A stretch of 64,000 bases of DNA from Toxoplasma gondii ME49. Its lineage: Eukaryota > Apicomplexa > Conoidasida > Eucoccidiorida > Sarcocystidae. Shown piece after piece: positions 33,684 to 45,729 of the stretch (the first letter of the stretch is position 1; each line of letters begins with the position of its first letter). Location of the stretch: NCBI RefSeq assembly GCF_000006565.2, contig NC_031480.1:4251529-4315528 (forward strand), read 5' to 3'. The translations under genes were made by a program, and so were the position numbers. The notes below the pieces were generated by a model. It saw only the letters and a program-made list of their open reading frames with translations, was not told where the DNA came from and searched no databases.

Positions 33684-36017
33684 ATGCCGGACTCCAGGGA
33701 AGAAGCCCTGCAGCGGGCGCAGGTGCATGAGGAGTTGCTGCTGAACCTTGCCCGACACCACCCAGACATAGAGAGTCTCTTGCAGACCTTCTTCGACTTT
33801 CTCGAGCGACGAACAGACTTCTTCCATGTTATCGAGTCGTCGGGAGCTTCTGCCGGACTCGAATCCCCAAACATGGGATTTCGGGAGGGCCGTGCGGAGG
33901 CCATGGTTCGCCAAGCGTTTTCGAAGGCGCAGATGGCCTACAGGCGACGGGCTCAGCCCCACCTTCTGGCCCAAGTCGGAGCGGTGCCCTCTTCACGTGG
34001 AGAAACGCCAGCTTCCGCGAAGACTCAGGCGGTGCCATGCACGGGTGCGGAGAAGCGCGGCAAGTCAGAAAACGTGGTGGCTCGAGGTGCGCTGACCACC
34101 GCGGGCGTCTCCGCGGCGTCAGACCCTAAAGAGGGACACGTAGGGAAGCCGGAGAAAACGCAAGAGAGCCGACAAATGGCGGAGTCTCGACCGGAGACGG
34201 AAGCGACCGAGGCGCAGAGATCGAAGGAGTTCAGGAATACCGGAGTGACTTCTTCTCAAGGTACAGCAGGCAAGGAGCTGACGACTTGGAATGGAGGTGT
34301 GTGCGAGAACTACCGCTGGACACAGTCCTTCACTGACCTCACGCTCCAGTTCCGTCTCGACAAGAACAAATACAGAGGGAAGAAGGACGTGTCTGTCTCG
34401 ATCACTCCGACCGCACTAAAGGTTGTCGTAGCAGGTATGCGAAGTCCTCAGCCAGAACGACCTGGCGTTGTCAGTTGTCTTCCATTGACAGTTTCATTCC
34501 TTTTCTTGGCGTAAACAACCGTGCTTGGCCCGCTGGAGAAACACTCTTGCTTGGGAACCGCTATCGAGGGTTCTCAGCTTCCTCAGGACGGCGTATTGAG
34601 CGTATTCCTGAGCTTCCACGGGATCCTCTTTTCCTGTGGCTTCTAGAGACTTCAGGAATCATCGTGTGCCGTCAAGACGGAAGCGTTCTGGCCCAGAGCT
34701 AGGGACGCGCTTTGCTTCTGCGCAGACACCTCTCCTTCAAAAAACTTCACACATGGAGTTGTGCCTCAAGAGGGAGAGGAGCGAATTGAAGGGGTCTGCT
34801 GGAATCGCAGGCCTGTGGTAGGAAAACGCTTGGCGCTTGAGGTTTAACTCTTTTTCAGTGAAAATGAGAAGAAGCAGAGAGCTGTCCTAGCGTCGGAGTG
34901 AGAATCTCTGCTTCCTGAAGATGCGTGCACGAATTCTGCATGCGGGTACTCCCATAGAAATGTTTTCGTAGATGCATGTATAAATGTACATCATTGCCTC
35001 ACCGTATATATACCGGCAAGATCCTCCATGGTGCAAAAGCATGCTTGGGAGATTCGCGCGTGCGACGTGGCAGTGCTGTAAGGGTGGTCTATCTTTATTT
35101 CGCGAGTGGTACGAGTGAGAGACGAGACTGAAGCAGAATCTGAGCCAAGAGTTTCTGTTAAAGAGGCGTTTCGCTTTGCTGTGTTGTCTCTATCGTTCTC
35201 GCCTAAATCAGGTGACGTCCTCTTGGAGGGCGAGTGGGAGGATCACGTGAACGCGGCCGAATCTCTTTGGCAAGTGGAAGACGGCCCGTATCTACTTCTC
35301 TCAATTGAGAAGGCGCGAGAAAATTGGTGGGCCTCTGTCCTCAAAGGCGAGAAAAAAATCGACACGACAAAGGTAAGACCATCCTGACGCCAGCGAGGAC
35401 GGTGCAACAAGGTCGTGAGTACGCTGTGATGCCACATAACATTTCTAAGCGATACGATGGTGTATATAATGTACGCATATATGTGAATATGTACGGGTAT
35501 TTGGTGGATAAGAGAGGAGAGCGTCTAACGTTGTGCACCTAGGAGGGCGTTGGTCATCATTTTAATCTGTAAGCCGTGCACTTACGTTGTCGCTTCTTTT
35601 GATGCCGTTCTTTGCACCGTGAAAGGCTGTACCTCGTTTGCATGCGGTTCGAGGTACTGTCGCATTCGCGTCTGGAAGGTGTTTTCACTTCGCTTTGTTT
35701 CATGCTTTGTTGGTTGGATGCCTCGTGTCCGCGATGCGTTGGTTTGCTGTCTTTGCAACTTTGTTGGCGCGTAGATTGAGTCGGTCAAGCGTGTGGAGGA
35801 CTTTGACGCCGCAACCCAGGCCCATATTCGGAAAATGATGTTCGACCAACAGCAGAAGTTGCGGGGAGAGAAAACCTCAGACGAACTGGAGAAGGAGGAA
35901 CTTCTGAGGAAGGCTTGGGATGCCGAGGGCTCTCCGTTTGCAGGCACCCCTTTCAACCCATCCCTCGTTAATTTTCAGAGCAGTCTACCATCGGGGTTCA
36001 TGGGTGGTGGGCCTTGA
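33684..36017 (+). CDS. NUDC: NudC family protein (CS-domain co-chaperone)
   Basis: Three exons: 33684-34434, 35212-35372 and 35775-36017 (phases 1 then 0), giving 384 residues. The N-terminal segment HPDIESLLQTFFDFLERRTDFF matches the NudC N-terminal helical region. A Glu/Lys/Ser-rich linker follows. The CS (p23-like) domain runs from about residue 208: YRWTQSF, KKDVSVSITPTALKVVVAG (split by intron 1), LLEGEWEDHV, SLWQVEDGPYLLLSIEK and WWASVLKGEKKIDT. The end matches the NudC C-terminus (ATQAHIRKMMFDQQQK, TSDELEKEELLRKAWD). NudC proteins assist Hsp90 clients and stabilise Lis1 and the cytoplasmic dynein pathway. The ATG at 33684 (MPDSREEA) begins shortly before the first conserved helix. Confidence 0.93.
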
Positions 36018-38036
36018 AATGGACCACAGGGATTTGCGAATCCAATTTCTAGAAGCATCTACAGAAACGATGCCTTAATTTTTCGTTTTCCCTGAGCTCG
36101 GTGCTGTGTCAATCTCTCTATTCTCTCGCGTAGCCATGTCTTTGCCAGCCAGCAGCCTCATCGAGGCAAACACAAATATTGTGCCGCTGATTCAGCGTTA
36201 CGCCGCTCAAGGAGAAACCGCACACTTCAAGAGAGCTCCGCACTCGGGTGTTTCCACTGCGTCAGGTGCCAGTATATATCTATGAAATTCACTGGGTGCG
36301 CATCTCGTGCGTGAGTTTGGTTTGCCACCTGTTTGCTTTTCCGAGTTCCTCTGTAGGTGAATGCTACTTCTGGAATTTACATTCTATGTGTCATCATTTT
36401 CTAACACAAGGCCTCAATGAAATTGGGGAATCGAATCTCGAAGACAAAGATCGGCCCGGATGACTTGTCCATTTGCCGGGCGGACTGACGCATCTGCATC
36501 TTTATGGTATTTGCACCCGTTCCCACCTCACGCAGAGGAAACATTGGACTGATATTCACCGACACTTTTAGCTCTCCAGAACGCAGTGAGCGGTTGAACA
36601 CGATGGGAAGCTGATTCCGTGGAAAAGGGTTACTGCGGGTTGGCTTCGAGCCACTGAATGACGCAGGTTTGTGTTATTCGTGACCCGATTTCCTCATGTG
36701 AGCAGCGTAAACACTTTATGAAACGGACAGACACGTCGTTTTAATACTAATCAGTAAAAAACAAAGCGTTGTTTTCCCGTGTGTCTGACCGCACGCGAAT
36801 CACTGCTATGCGAACCGCATCTTGATTCGGGGCGCGTGCCCGCTGTCCGCGATAAGCCGTCGTATTGCATGGTACATTGCCATGTATTGTAACACTTTGT
36901 TGAAAACTGAACCAAACAGAGCTTGCGTATCATCATAATTTATGTGGGGGGTGTGCAGAGTTAACACAGGAATTTGTGGCACGCGTTTTGTTCCAGTGGT
37001 TATGATCGTAACAGCCGCTACAACAACCGCCCTGCGAGCTGTTTCCGGTGGAAAGCGAGTCACGTGAGTGCTTGTTCACACCAAAAACCTTTCTAGAGGA
37101 GCTGTTTAAAATGCCGTGCACAGAAAACTTCCACCGAAGAGTCAGTCTTTTACAAGGCTGCGAACTCCAGTTAGTACGGGTTCATTTGGAGTCCCGCTCC
37201 CAGGTTCTGCAGCTGGTGAAACTTGTGGCAATCAAATGAGTTCTGTGATTTTTAGTGAGGTGACGGAGGGTTGAATACAACCACAACAAGTCCAGCACAG
37301 TATAGTGCCTTCCTTTAACGAGTCACCGGGGCCCCACGTGATGCCTCCTCGGGCTGCTGCTGGCCGTGTGAGATTTGACAGTTCGCATGCGTTGGAGCGG
37401 CGGTCCGGCGACCGCGTCTCGTCCGCAAACGACGCTCAGCACACAGTCAGTTCCGGAGATGGTCACGGGTTTCCTTGTATTTTGGTTAAACGGTCCAACT
37501 AGCAAAGAAGAACATCTCTTCGTTTATTGTGGGGCCGATGTGGGCAAATTTTCTCTTCTTCCTCGCCCACTGGTCAGCGAGTGTTTCCACGTTCACTGGC
37601 CGGGGGCAAGAGCTTCCCCCCGAGACGTCCGCCACCCTGGTGAGGAAACGTTAAATTTTTTTCGAGGAAAAGCTGCTTGTTCGCTGTAAATTTTTTTGGG
37701 GAAGTTACTCTTCTTGTGAGTCGCAAGCAGCTTCAAGTTCGGGACGCTCGACATTTTGCAACCTCGAGACGGTCGAAACATCAGAGACGAGCGGGTCACT
37801 CGGACAACGCACGGCGGTGCGATCCACTGCCCAAACAGGCGATCGTAGTTGCTCTGTGAACTTGCCGAGTCTTCAGGTAGATGATTTTTGTGATGGTCTG
37901 CGTGTAGACGTGATTTTTGCATTCTGTTGTGGGCCACTCTGCTCAGCTGATTGTAGCATGCCTGTGATGCAAAGGCGGCCAGTGAACGCCACGTGTGTTT
38001 CCGGTGTTGTCCCGAGGCTTGACGTGGCTCTCAGAG
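36018..38036. other. Intergenic region, one weak exon candidate
   Basis: At 36136 an ATG after an acceptor-like gcgtag opens a 44-codon frame (MSLPASSLIEANTNIVPLIQ...) ending near a GT at 36265. It could be an alternative last exon of NudC or chance. The remainder, up to the leader of the flavoprotein gene at 38037, shows nothing I can support. Confidence 0.35.
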
Positions 38037-40121
38037 ATGCCCCGTGCCGTACGGCTTTTTCTGCTTTGCGTTCTCGGGCTGGGAACTGTAGAGAAACTGC
38101 AGAATGTAGTGTGTCACAGTCATACAGCAGGACCGGGTCCGCATGGGCGCTCGCGAACCAGCGGCGACGGTAGAACAGTCGTCCGCGTTGCGATTATTGG
38201 TGGTGGGATTGCAGGCGCAGCAACGTCAGCGTTTTTGAAGGCGTTAGAGCAGCAAATTCTCTCAGACTTTCGCCGGAGAGGATTGTGGAACCCGAACAAG
38301 GAAGATGGGACGAAGCCGTTTGAGTTCGAAATCGACTTGTACGAACGCGGCAGCCATTATGGGGGGAGACTGGACTACGCCGTCGTCGACGGAAATGTCG
38401 TCGAGACCGGTGGTGCGGATATCGAGGAGTCTAACCTCTGGCTATCGACGTTCCACAAAATGTTGAATAACCATATTTCCGAGAACGGAAACAAGGCGGC
38501 TGCTGATGAAGATGTGGGCAGCACCGGAGATGCCGCCGGTCCTATGCCTCTGGCTGAATTTGAGTCGTCAGTCACCCGCACGTTTCTTATCACGCGAGAC
38601 GGTGGAGTGCGTGATGTTTCTATCCCCGCTTTTTTCCTCGCGCTACGAGGCAACGGCCAAGGGATACTGGAATTAATGCAGGATACGCAGAAGGGCTGGA
38701 AATCTCTCTACTCGAAGCTTGCAGGGATACCTCTGTGTGTGTATGTGACACGTGACCTGTTTCTGCAGCCTGATTTCGAGCATGGAAGTGGTGAAAAGTA
38801 CGAAGAGTTGTGTGCCGCACCTAAAGGATTCACCTCAGGGTTAGAAATGGTGGACAGTGTAGGCATGAAGCCTCTAACAGAGAAGACGTTTGCCACCCAA
38901 GCGGCAGAAACCGGCCTGACGCCTGATGGCATGGATTTTATGAGTGGGGTCACGCGATCCATCTATTCGCAGGATATAGAGGAAATCAATGCTGCTGCTG
39001 GAGTCGTAGCCATGCTGGGGAGTTTCGGTTCCTTCTTCCAAGGAAAGCGGTACTCGGGCCGCGTCCTAGTGGAATATCTTATAGCGCGGTTCACTTCAAA
39101 CGCATTCCTGAACTGCGGCATTAGGGACGTACTTGAAGAGCCACAGTCTGGCGCAAGACAGGTCACCAAAAGCAGGAAACGATACAGACTGCGCCCAAGA
39201 CTGGAAGGAGATTCCTGTACCGCAGAAGCGCAAAGGCGTTTGGAATCCATCTTATACGACTTTGTAGTTGTGGCTGCGCCCCTGGAGCTCTCCGGCGTGC
39301 GGCTGTACAGACACCGAGAAGACAGTTGGAAGGAAGGTGAACGTACGCGTAGCGAAGCATCCGCACTGGAGCGGGTAACGGTACCTCCGAGGTCTTGGCG
39401 GACTGTCCATTTGGTTTATTTCGTTGCCGATGCAATCAGGTGGACCAACTCACGTAGCGTGTCATCAGAGGAGGGAAGCAGGTCAGGCGACATGTCTCAC
39501 TTGATTCTGAAAGCTCGGCCCAGCGGTGCTTCCGCCGGTGCCTTTCCCGAGTTCTACGTCGCCGGGTGTTACGGCCATGCGGTAGAGGATGCGGGTCAAG
39601 ACGTTTTCCGGAGAAAAGTGTCTTCAGATAAGACTGCAATGGGTCTGGACCTGGGAGAGAACCCCAGGGACTACACCGCTACCCCGGAAAGCGATGACGT
39701 AGCTCCCGGGAAGAAAACGCTTTGCCGAGTGGCCTCCCCGCAGTGGCTGACGGATGAAACTCTGGAGTCCACTTTTGTCAATCCTCAACACATTTACAGG
39801 CGCAGGTGGTTAGCAGCATACCCGAATCCCGCGCCATTTGACCCCGTTTCAACTTCTGCGACGGCAGAACAGTTCTCCAGTTCTGCATCAAGTGCTCAGG
39901 CGTTCAATCTCAACGCGTCTCCGTCAGAGCACGCCTCGCGAAAGCGAACAACTACGCAGCATGCTGTACCGGAGCAATCGAATTTTATCCTGGCCGATAA
40001 TGTGTTCTACCCAAGTGCATTTGAATCAATCTTCTCGTGCATGGAGGGACAGGCAGTTTCTGCACAGAACGCAGTGAACCTGATCAGTAACAGTCTCGAC
40101 ATATACTCAGGTGAAGTGTAA
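38037..40121 (+). CDS. Prenylcysteine oxidase-like FAD-dependent protein, probably secreted or lysosomal/vacuolar
   Basis: Single uninterrupted exon. I chose the ATG at 38037 (MPRAVRLFLLCVLGL), which gives a clear signal peptide; the in-frame ATG at 37995 would bury it. The protein is 694 residues. The FAD-binding Rossmann motif VRVAIIGGGIAGAATS lies at about residues 49-64. A second-strand acidic residue with GG.RL follows (IDLYERGSHYGGRL), then VETGGADIEESN as in the prenylcysteine oxidase (PCYOX1) family. MDFMSGVTRSIYSQDIEEIN and AAAGVVAMLGSF match the central prenylcysteine lyase domain. The C-terminal FILADNVFYPSAFESIF and MEGQAVSAQNAVNLI match the family's closing FAD contacts. PCYOX1 cleaves the thioether of free prenylcysteines with oxygen, releasing cysteine, an aldehyde and hydrogen peroxide. 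Ser-rich insertions lengthen the protein relative to the ~500-residue animal enzyme. The exact substrate is not shown. Confidence 0.85.
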   Translation: MPRAVRLFLLCVLGLGTVEKLQNVVCHSHTAGPGPHGRSRTSGDGRTVVRVAIIGGGIAGAATSAFLKALEQQILSDFRRRGLWNPNKEDGTKPFEFEIDLYERGSHYGGRLDYAVVDGNVVETGGADIEESNLWLSTFHKMLNNHISENGNKAAADEDVGSTGDAAGPMPLAEFESSVTRTFLITRDGGVRDVSIPAFFLALRGNGQGILELMQDTQKGWKSLYSKLAGIPLCVYVTRDLFLQPDFEHGSGEKYEELCAAPKGFTSGLEMVDSVGMKPLTEKTFATQAAETGLTPDGMDFMSGVTRSIYSQDIEEINAAAGVVAMLGSFGSFFQGKRYSGRVLVEYLIARFTSNAFLNCGIRDVLEEPQSGARQVTKSRKRYRLRPRLEGDSCTAEAQRRLESILYDFVVVAAPLELSGVRLYRHREDSWKEGERTRSEASALERVTVPPRSWRTVHLVYFVADAIRWTNSRSVSSEEGSRSGDMSHLILKARPSGASAGAFPEFYVAGCYGHAVEDAGQDVFRRKVSSDKTAMGLDLGENPRDYTATPESDDVAPGKKTLCRVASPQWLTDETLESTFVNPQHIYRRRWLAAYPNPAPFDPVSTSATAEQFSSSASSAQAFNLNASPSEHASRKRTTTQHAVPEQSNFILADNVFYPSAFESIFSCMEGQAVSAQNAVNLISNSLDIYSGEV

Positions 40122-41182
40122 ACGGCGTGGAGAGGTGCCGACGTTTACTACTCTGTGTGCGCGCTCGATCCATTGCGATTCTTTAGTAGTTTTGATGGGT
40201 CGAAACGTTGCAAAATGCTGGTTGTGGCACCACACAGTTGGCAGTGGAGTGGGTGATCGAGTGCGTACGAGACAATTTTGATTGTGTACACCGCAAAGTT
40301 GAAACCTCTCTCCAAACGCATAAGCGTCGCGAGTTTGCAAGTGGTGTCTGGGATACACTTGTGTTTCCTCTAGCCATCGAATGCAGTTGGCATTTTCCTC
40401 GAAACACCAGTATCGCCTGTTGCGATCCGGAAAACACGCAGGTAGTCGGTCTTCTTTCTCTGCGAAGACGCTTTGCATTGATACGTCGAGCTTAACAAAA
40501 AGAGACTATTTAGCGAGACTTCCTTGCAGAAAATAAAGTTTCATCATCTCGATGATGTATAGCTGGATGCCCTGGGGTTGTGGACAGCCGAATGACCCTG
40601 CAGCGAAGATAGTTTGTTTGCATCGAATGATCATGAAGAGCAGTACGGTTCCACCCTTCATTAGTACTTGCAGTTGCAGCTACCTCGCTACCAGCAAGCA
40701 ATCTCTTGAGAAGACAGTAGCTAAGTCACGGCTACCCCTACATGGTACCATGCGCCAGCTATGAGGCGCGCTCAAAAACTGGTCACAAAGGTGGCAGTTG
40801 CGCTCAGTAGTTCTTTTCCAGGTAAGCATAGCCGAGCGTTTTTTAAAACGGTTTCACCTGACGTTTCAGTTTCATCTCGATCACGAAAAGAGGAATGAGG
40901 TGTTCGCAGCGGCAGGCACGTGGACGCCACCACGCCACAGTAAGACACGGCAGTCGAGTTGGCGTGTCAGCATAACTTGAAAGCCCTCTACCACTCACAA
41001 TGAATCTTCTCGACAGAACCGGACGCCTAGGTGCAAACTGGCAATCTAGCTACTCCAGACTTTTCTTCGTTGGGTCTCGACTTCCAGAACAAGTTAGTTC
41101 GTCATCTCGCGGTTCTAGAAGAAGCACGCCGGGCGTGTTTGTCTCTGCTTTGCCTGGAAACTTCGTGCATGTTGCGTCTGTT
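40122..41182. other. Convergent 3' flanks, no supported gene
   Basis: The gene to the left runs rightward and the RCC1 gene to the right runs leftward, so this holds both 3' ends. No further coding sequence is supported. Confidence 0.5.
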
Positions 41183-43618
41183 TCACTCAGTAAAATCTGT
41201 CTTCCCCGTCGATTCTACAAGCGCGAGCGTATGAGACTGGCCGCACCACGCTGCAACGACCCTTGATGTTTGCTGGGCTTCTTCACGATCGTTCAGACCC
41301 GTCAGTGCACGTGAGTCTGACGATGGCCGTGATTGACTACCGCGAGGAGACCTGTTCCAAAGTTCTTCCACTAACTGAGGGGAATCTCTGCTGGCTGCTA
41401 CGCTCTCAATGGCGTCTCCCCTCCCTAGCTGGCCCTCTCTACCTCGGCCCCACATCCAGAGACCGCCTTCTTGTGTACGTGCTGCAAGGTGGCCACCTCC
41501 TGCGACAGTATCCAGAACTGTTCCACTAGCGTGTTTCTTGCCGCCTGGTTGAGCCTCCAGCGAAATAAGGACGGGCAGAGCCGCGTCGCTCCGTCCATTT
41601 CCGCACTCACCGTCTCGGCCATAACCCCATACAAAAACTTCCCCCGTCGACGTGGTGCAGCAAGTGAAGAAGTGGCCGCATCGAACTGAAACGACTCTCT
41701 TGTCAGCGAGTGCGTCGACTCTTCGAGGCAAGAGAACAAACCGCGACTCCTTACCCAGGCCTAGCTGGCCGTAATCGTCACTACCCCATGTGTAAATTTC
41801 TCCGTCTTCTGTCAACGCGGCGCAGTGAGAGGACCCACAAGCAACTTGGACGACCTTCTTCGGCGTTCTGTCTTGAGAGGTTTCTTCGCTCTCGGCAAGG
41901 CCATAAACTTCCAGTCTCCTTGGTGTAGGAACATTGAAGGAAAGGCCAGAACTGGGAAAAGTTGAAGTCGAAACTTCCTTCCTTCGATCCTCGGATCTTC
42001 GGCCTGCCGGCACCGGCGGGCCCACCTGTCCGCCTCGTCCCTCTCCCCACACATAAAGTTCTCCTTCCTCAGTGACGGCGGCGGAGACGTGCTTGCCACA
42101 TGCAATCTGAGTCACTCTCTTCCCGCGTAGAGCGCCTTCCACTCGGCCACCCACAAGGCCTTTCTCTTTCTCCGTTCGTCCAGCCCACGGACTGTTTGCA
42201 TCATGTGCACTTGAGGCTTCTTCGGTGGCGAGCGCATCTATATCTCCTTCGCCTTTATCGCCTCTTAGGACGCCCCACAACCAACTCCTTCGCTTTGTTC
42301 TCGCGGGATCTCCCGCTTGCACCGCCTCAGCGCTCTCCGAAGTCTCTACGCGTCCGCACTCTCCGTGAGCATTCCCCCCCCAGCTATAGACTTCCCCCGA
42401 GTCTGTGAGAACCAGGGTGTGGTCCTCTCCACACGCGACGGCGTCCACGCGAGCCGAAAGGCGACAGAGACCTTCCACGCACTTGGGAAGGGTCTGGACC
42501 GCAGTCTCCGCTATGCCCGAGGCAGACAGGTGCTTTGTTGACGACCGGTAAGGCCTGCCACCCGGCGAGGCTGACGCAGGTGTTTCTCTTGGCCAGTCAT
42601 GCCCCAGACGATTCTTTCCACCCCGCCCCCACGTGAACACCCGGCCCAAAGAGGTGCAGCAGACGGAGTGGAAAGCGCCTGCTGCGCACTGAAGGATAAA
42701 CTCTCCATCGTGGAGCGCTGACGCTGGAACTGGCTGCGGTGTCGACACACTCAGAGCGCTGCCGCCCAGACCTAGCTGGCCGTCGATGCCGCAGCCCCAG
42801 CTGTACAGTATGCGAGATCTGTCGGTGGAAGAGCCCTCTGCCTTGTTTCCGCTTCCAGGTTCCGAGCACGATGCCACGGCAAGATGGGAGAGCCTTTCTC
42901 CCCGCCCAGCGAGACCGAATCCTCGGAGGTGCTCTCTACTTCGTGACCTGTGATCTGGTACCTTTTGAGACGGGACGTGAGAAACGCAGCGCAGAGCGGT
43001 GTCTTTCTTTCTCTCGCCAGAAGCCCTCGAGCCCCAGGATAAACAGACGCAGCAAACCGCTCCCGTGAGCGCTGCCCCAGAAACCCATTGGACGCTGCGG
43101 CGACAGAATTGCTTCTGTGACCCGTGCCAAGCCTCTCTCGTCCCGTCGAAGTCTCTGTTCGAGTCGGTCACAAAAGAGAGGAATCCACTCGTCAGAAGTG
43201 CCCTGCGCGTTGAACCGCATCGCTGCTGGACGGGGATGTAGTCACCGGCAGACGAAGGGGAGAGTCTGCCTGGGGTTGAGGCGGCTACTTTCGAAGCAGA
43301 CACCGCAGCCCACCGAGCCCCTTTGGGACGAGACGCGAAGATTGCAGCCGCGCTTCGCATGCTTCTGTAGAAACATCCAAGAGAAGACCGGGAGATGGTG
43401 GAGACGCGCGCGCAGCTCTGCGCCCGACACGGAGTGCATGACCAGCGAACCTCCGTGAAGCGAAAGAGTTTTCCGAGAAGGCGAATAGCAGGGAAGGCAG
43501 ACAGTGTGGATTGCAGAAGCGCCAGTGAAGGCACACAAAAGAAAACAGCGCTCGTTTGTAATGCCCACAATTTCCGTGATGCGGAAAACTCGAAAGACCC
43601 TAATATGCCAGTACGCAA
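41183..43618 (-). CDS. RCC1-repeat (seven-bladed beta-propeller) protein
   Basis: One open exon of 811 residues. Seven RCC1 blades are marked by WG motifs: LYSWGCGIDGQLGLGG, VFTWGRGGKNRLG, VYSWGGNAHGECG, LYVWGEGRGGQVG, IYTWGSDDYGQLGLG, VFVWGYGRDGECG and LWMWGRGREGQLGRG. Each blade pairs with a V..V.CG..H...LT segment (AACGSSHCAALTEDGE, VRCGHFFTCC, AWCGQSHTLALVE). The propeller occupies about residues 255-800. Low-complexity insertions interrupt blades 3 to 5. The ~250 N-terminal residues are rich in Arg, Ser and Ala with hydrophobic stretches, compatible with an organellar targeting leader; several in-frame ATGs (for example MRSAAAIF) are alternative starts. RCC1 propellers serve as Ran exchange factors, ubiquitin-ligase adaptors or mitochondrial ribosome assembly factors (RCC1L). 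Sequence alone does not choose between these. Confidence 0.88.
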   Translation of the reverse strand: MRTGILGSFEFSASRKLWALQTSAVFFCVPSLALLQSTLSAFPAIRLLGKLFRFTEVRWSCTPCRAQSCARVSTISRSSLGCFYRSMRSAAAIFASRPKGARWAAVSASKVAASTPGRLSPSSAGDYIPVQQRCGSTRRALLTSGFLSFVTDSNRDFDGTREAWHGSQKQFCRRSVQWVSGAALTGAVCCVCLSWGSRASGERKKDTALRCVSHVPSQKVPDHRSRSREHLRGFGLAGRGERLSHLAVASCSEPGSGNKAEGSSTDRSRILYSWGCGIDGQLGLGGSALSVSTPQPVPASALHDGEFILQCAAGAFHSVCCTSLGRVFTWGRGGKNRLGHDWPRETPASASPGGRPYRSSTKHLSASGIAETAVQTLPKCVEGLCRLSARVDAVACGEDHTLVLTDSGEVYSWGGNAHGECGRVETSESAEAVQAGDPARTKRRSWLWGVLRGDKGEGDIDALATEEASSAHDANSPWAGRTEKEKGLVGGRVEGALRGKRVTQIACGKHVSAAVTEEGELYVWGEGRGGQVGPPVPAGRRSEDRRKEVSTSTFPSSGLSFNVPTPRRLEVYGLAESEETSQDRTPKKVVQVACGSSHCAALTEDGEIYTWGSDDYGQLGLGKESRFVLLPRRVDALADKRVVSVRCGHFFTCCTTSTGEVFVWGYGRDGECGNGRSDAALPVLISLEAQPGGKKHASGTVLDTVAGGGHLAARTQEGGLWMWGRGREGQLGRGDAIESVAASRDSPQLVEELWNRSPRGSQSRPSSDSRALTGLNDREEAQQTSRVVAAWCGQSHTLALVESTGKTDFTE

Positions 43619-45729
43619 GGTGTGCCTGAGAGAACAGGAACTTTAGACAGCCCGTTCGAAAGCACTAGAATGCCGTGCGCTCGGTTCTTTTCCTCAAATC
43701 TGAGATTGTGATCGGGGACTACACAAGACCTGCTTCAAGACACCACGACCACGAACACTTGATGAACCATAATGGTGACAGCCGCTTCCGCGGCTGGAAT
43801 ATAAGAAGCTCGAAACGAATGCACCAATGAGAGTGGGGAGTGATCTCTTCGAACGGCGAAGAACTCGAAAGTGAGAGGAGGGAAGAAGTGGAGGGTGAAG
43901 ACAGATAAACAACAGCGGGGAAAGCTCCTGCGCAGAGTGGGAAGAACCTGACAAGAAGATGCTCGAGACAAGCGCGACGAAAGAGCAGATTGAAGACTTC
44001 GAAGAAGAGAAGATAACCAGGAACAATATGACAGAATTTAAATGAAAGAAGGAAGCCAACTGAGAGAGCAATGGAAGCAAACCAGCGAAACACACCTTTT
44101 TTTCAACCACATGCTAATTCAACAGCGGTTCAATTTGCGCATGCACACCGGGAAAAGAAAACGAAAAAAAGCGCTCAAACTTGATTGGCTAGCTCAGCAC
44201 CAGCTGCCACAATTAGATTTCGCTATAGAGCAAAACAACACACTTCTTTCGGCTAAAATCGTAAACGGAAGAAGCTCGATCCTACATACACAGCATGAAT
44301 CGCAATCGTGTGAACCTTCACTCTTCTCAATACTACCCAAGTGTCGCTGAGCTTTTTTTGTCTTGTGCACTGTAACACTGTTGGTCTTGAACATGAGATC
44401 CCGACTCGGTAGTTGAGGTATCGTTTTCCAACCAGCTGCAGTGTTTCTGCCTTGCCAGCTGGCTCTTGGGTACAGCGTGCCCTATCCACCCTCAAGAACG
44501 GAATCGCGTAAGCACTCGAAGATGCTTGGAGCAAGTCTGTTTGGGAGTCATGTCCTTACTGCAGTGCCTTGGCTGGATCACCATAGATGTCCCTTTGAAG
44601 TATTTGTGGCCCCGGAAAACGTAGAGTTCAGCTGGCGGCTCATCATGTAGGTGTATGTTCTCGGGAGATGCCATTATGCGAGTATTCCCAGTTGTTTCTA
44701 TGAGGCTGCAAACATGAAAGTACAAACGTATGCCCAGTAGAGTCTATGTTAAACGCCTTCATCTGTTGATTGGGGCAACACAGTGTGATGACAAAGAAAG
44801 ATAACGTCACGCCAACTTCCCGTATTCGTTTAGAACATCCACGCACTTCCGACTGTCGCGCTTGACATACTGCCTGACCGTCAGCCTCATCTTCCAGGGC
44901 AAACGGCTGTCCGAAACTGTTGCAGGTAGCGGGGACTACCACGTGTGGCTGGATGGCGAAACGCGTCGTGTTTCGTTGAGCTGTTTAACTACGCACCCGT
45001 GAAGCAGCAAATGCGAGGGGGCCACCATGGCGTGGCACCAAAAATTCGTTGTTTGGCTCAGACCTTGCCCTCTCAGTTCTTTCGTCCAGTCGAACGGTGA
45101 ACTTCCTTCTTCCTCAGCTATTCCTGCCTTTTTCTTGGAATGACGATACCTCTAGAAAATTAACCCTATAACGAGTTGCTCTTGCATAGAAGTGTGTGTG
45201 TCTCAGTGTGCGGGGTTGCATTGACCAGCAGATATGACTGGCAGTTTGTTCGGTTCAAGTCTCACGCTGGAAGACTTGGCTATCTCCTGCTATCTTGTAG
45301 CAAACTCAATGGAGCTTTGAACGACTCACGTATTACAGCGCACAGTTTAATGCAGTTGTTCTCTATTCTCGACACATGCCAAGAAAAAGACACGGGTCTC
45401 TTGTGCCTTTGTGCGCTCCAAGGATGAAAGCCGTTTCAGGTTTGGCGAGTTTTCAGCGAACATACGAAGCTTGTCAAACATAAAATGGGCAGACGTATCT
45501 TCAGTCCAAGGCAGGGACGGGCTGTGTGTATCTGGTTCAGGTCAGCGACAAGCGGCAAATTACGTTGTTGCAGCATGCTAGTGCCGCTCTAGCCGTCACT
45601 CCCCCTTACCTAGCTAAACCAAAGACAACCACGCGAGTTTGTTTGTCCACTGCACTTTGTCGTGCCTCCCGAGCGTCACTCAGGCAAAGATGACACCATT
45701 TAAAATACCTTTACGCTTGCCAGACGAGG
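43619..45729. other. Intergenic region, no supported gene
   Basis: Presumed promoter region of the RCC1 gene on the left. Frames up to 138 codons occur, none with recognisable content. Confidence 0.45.
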
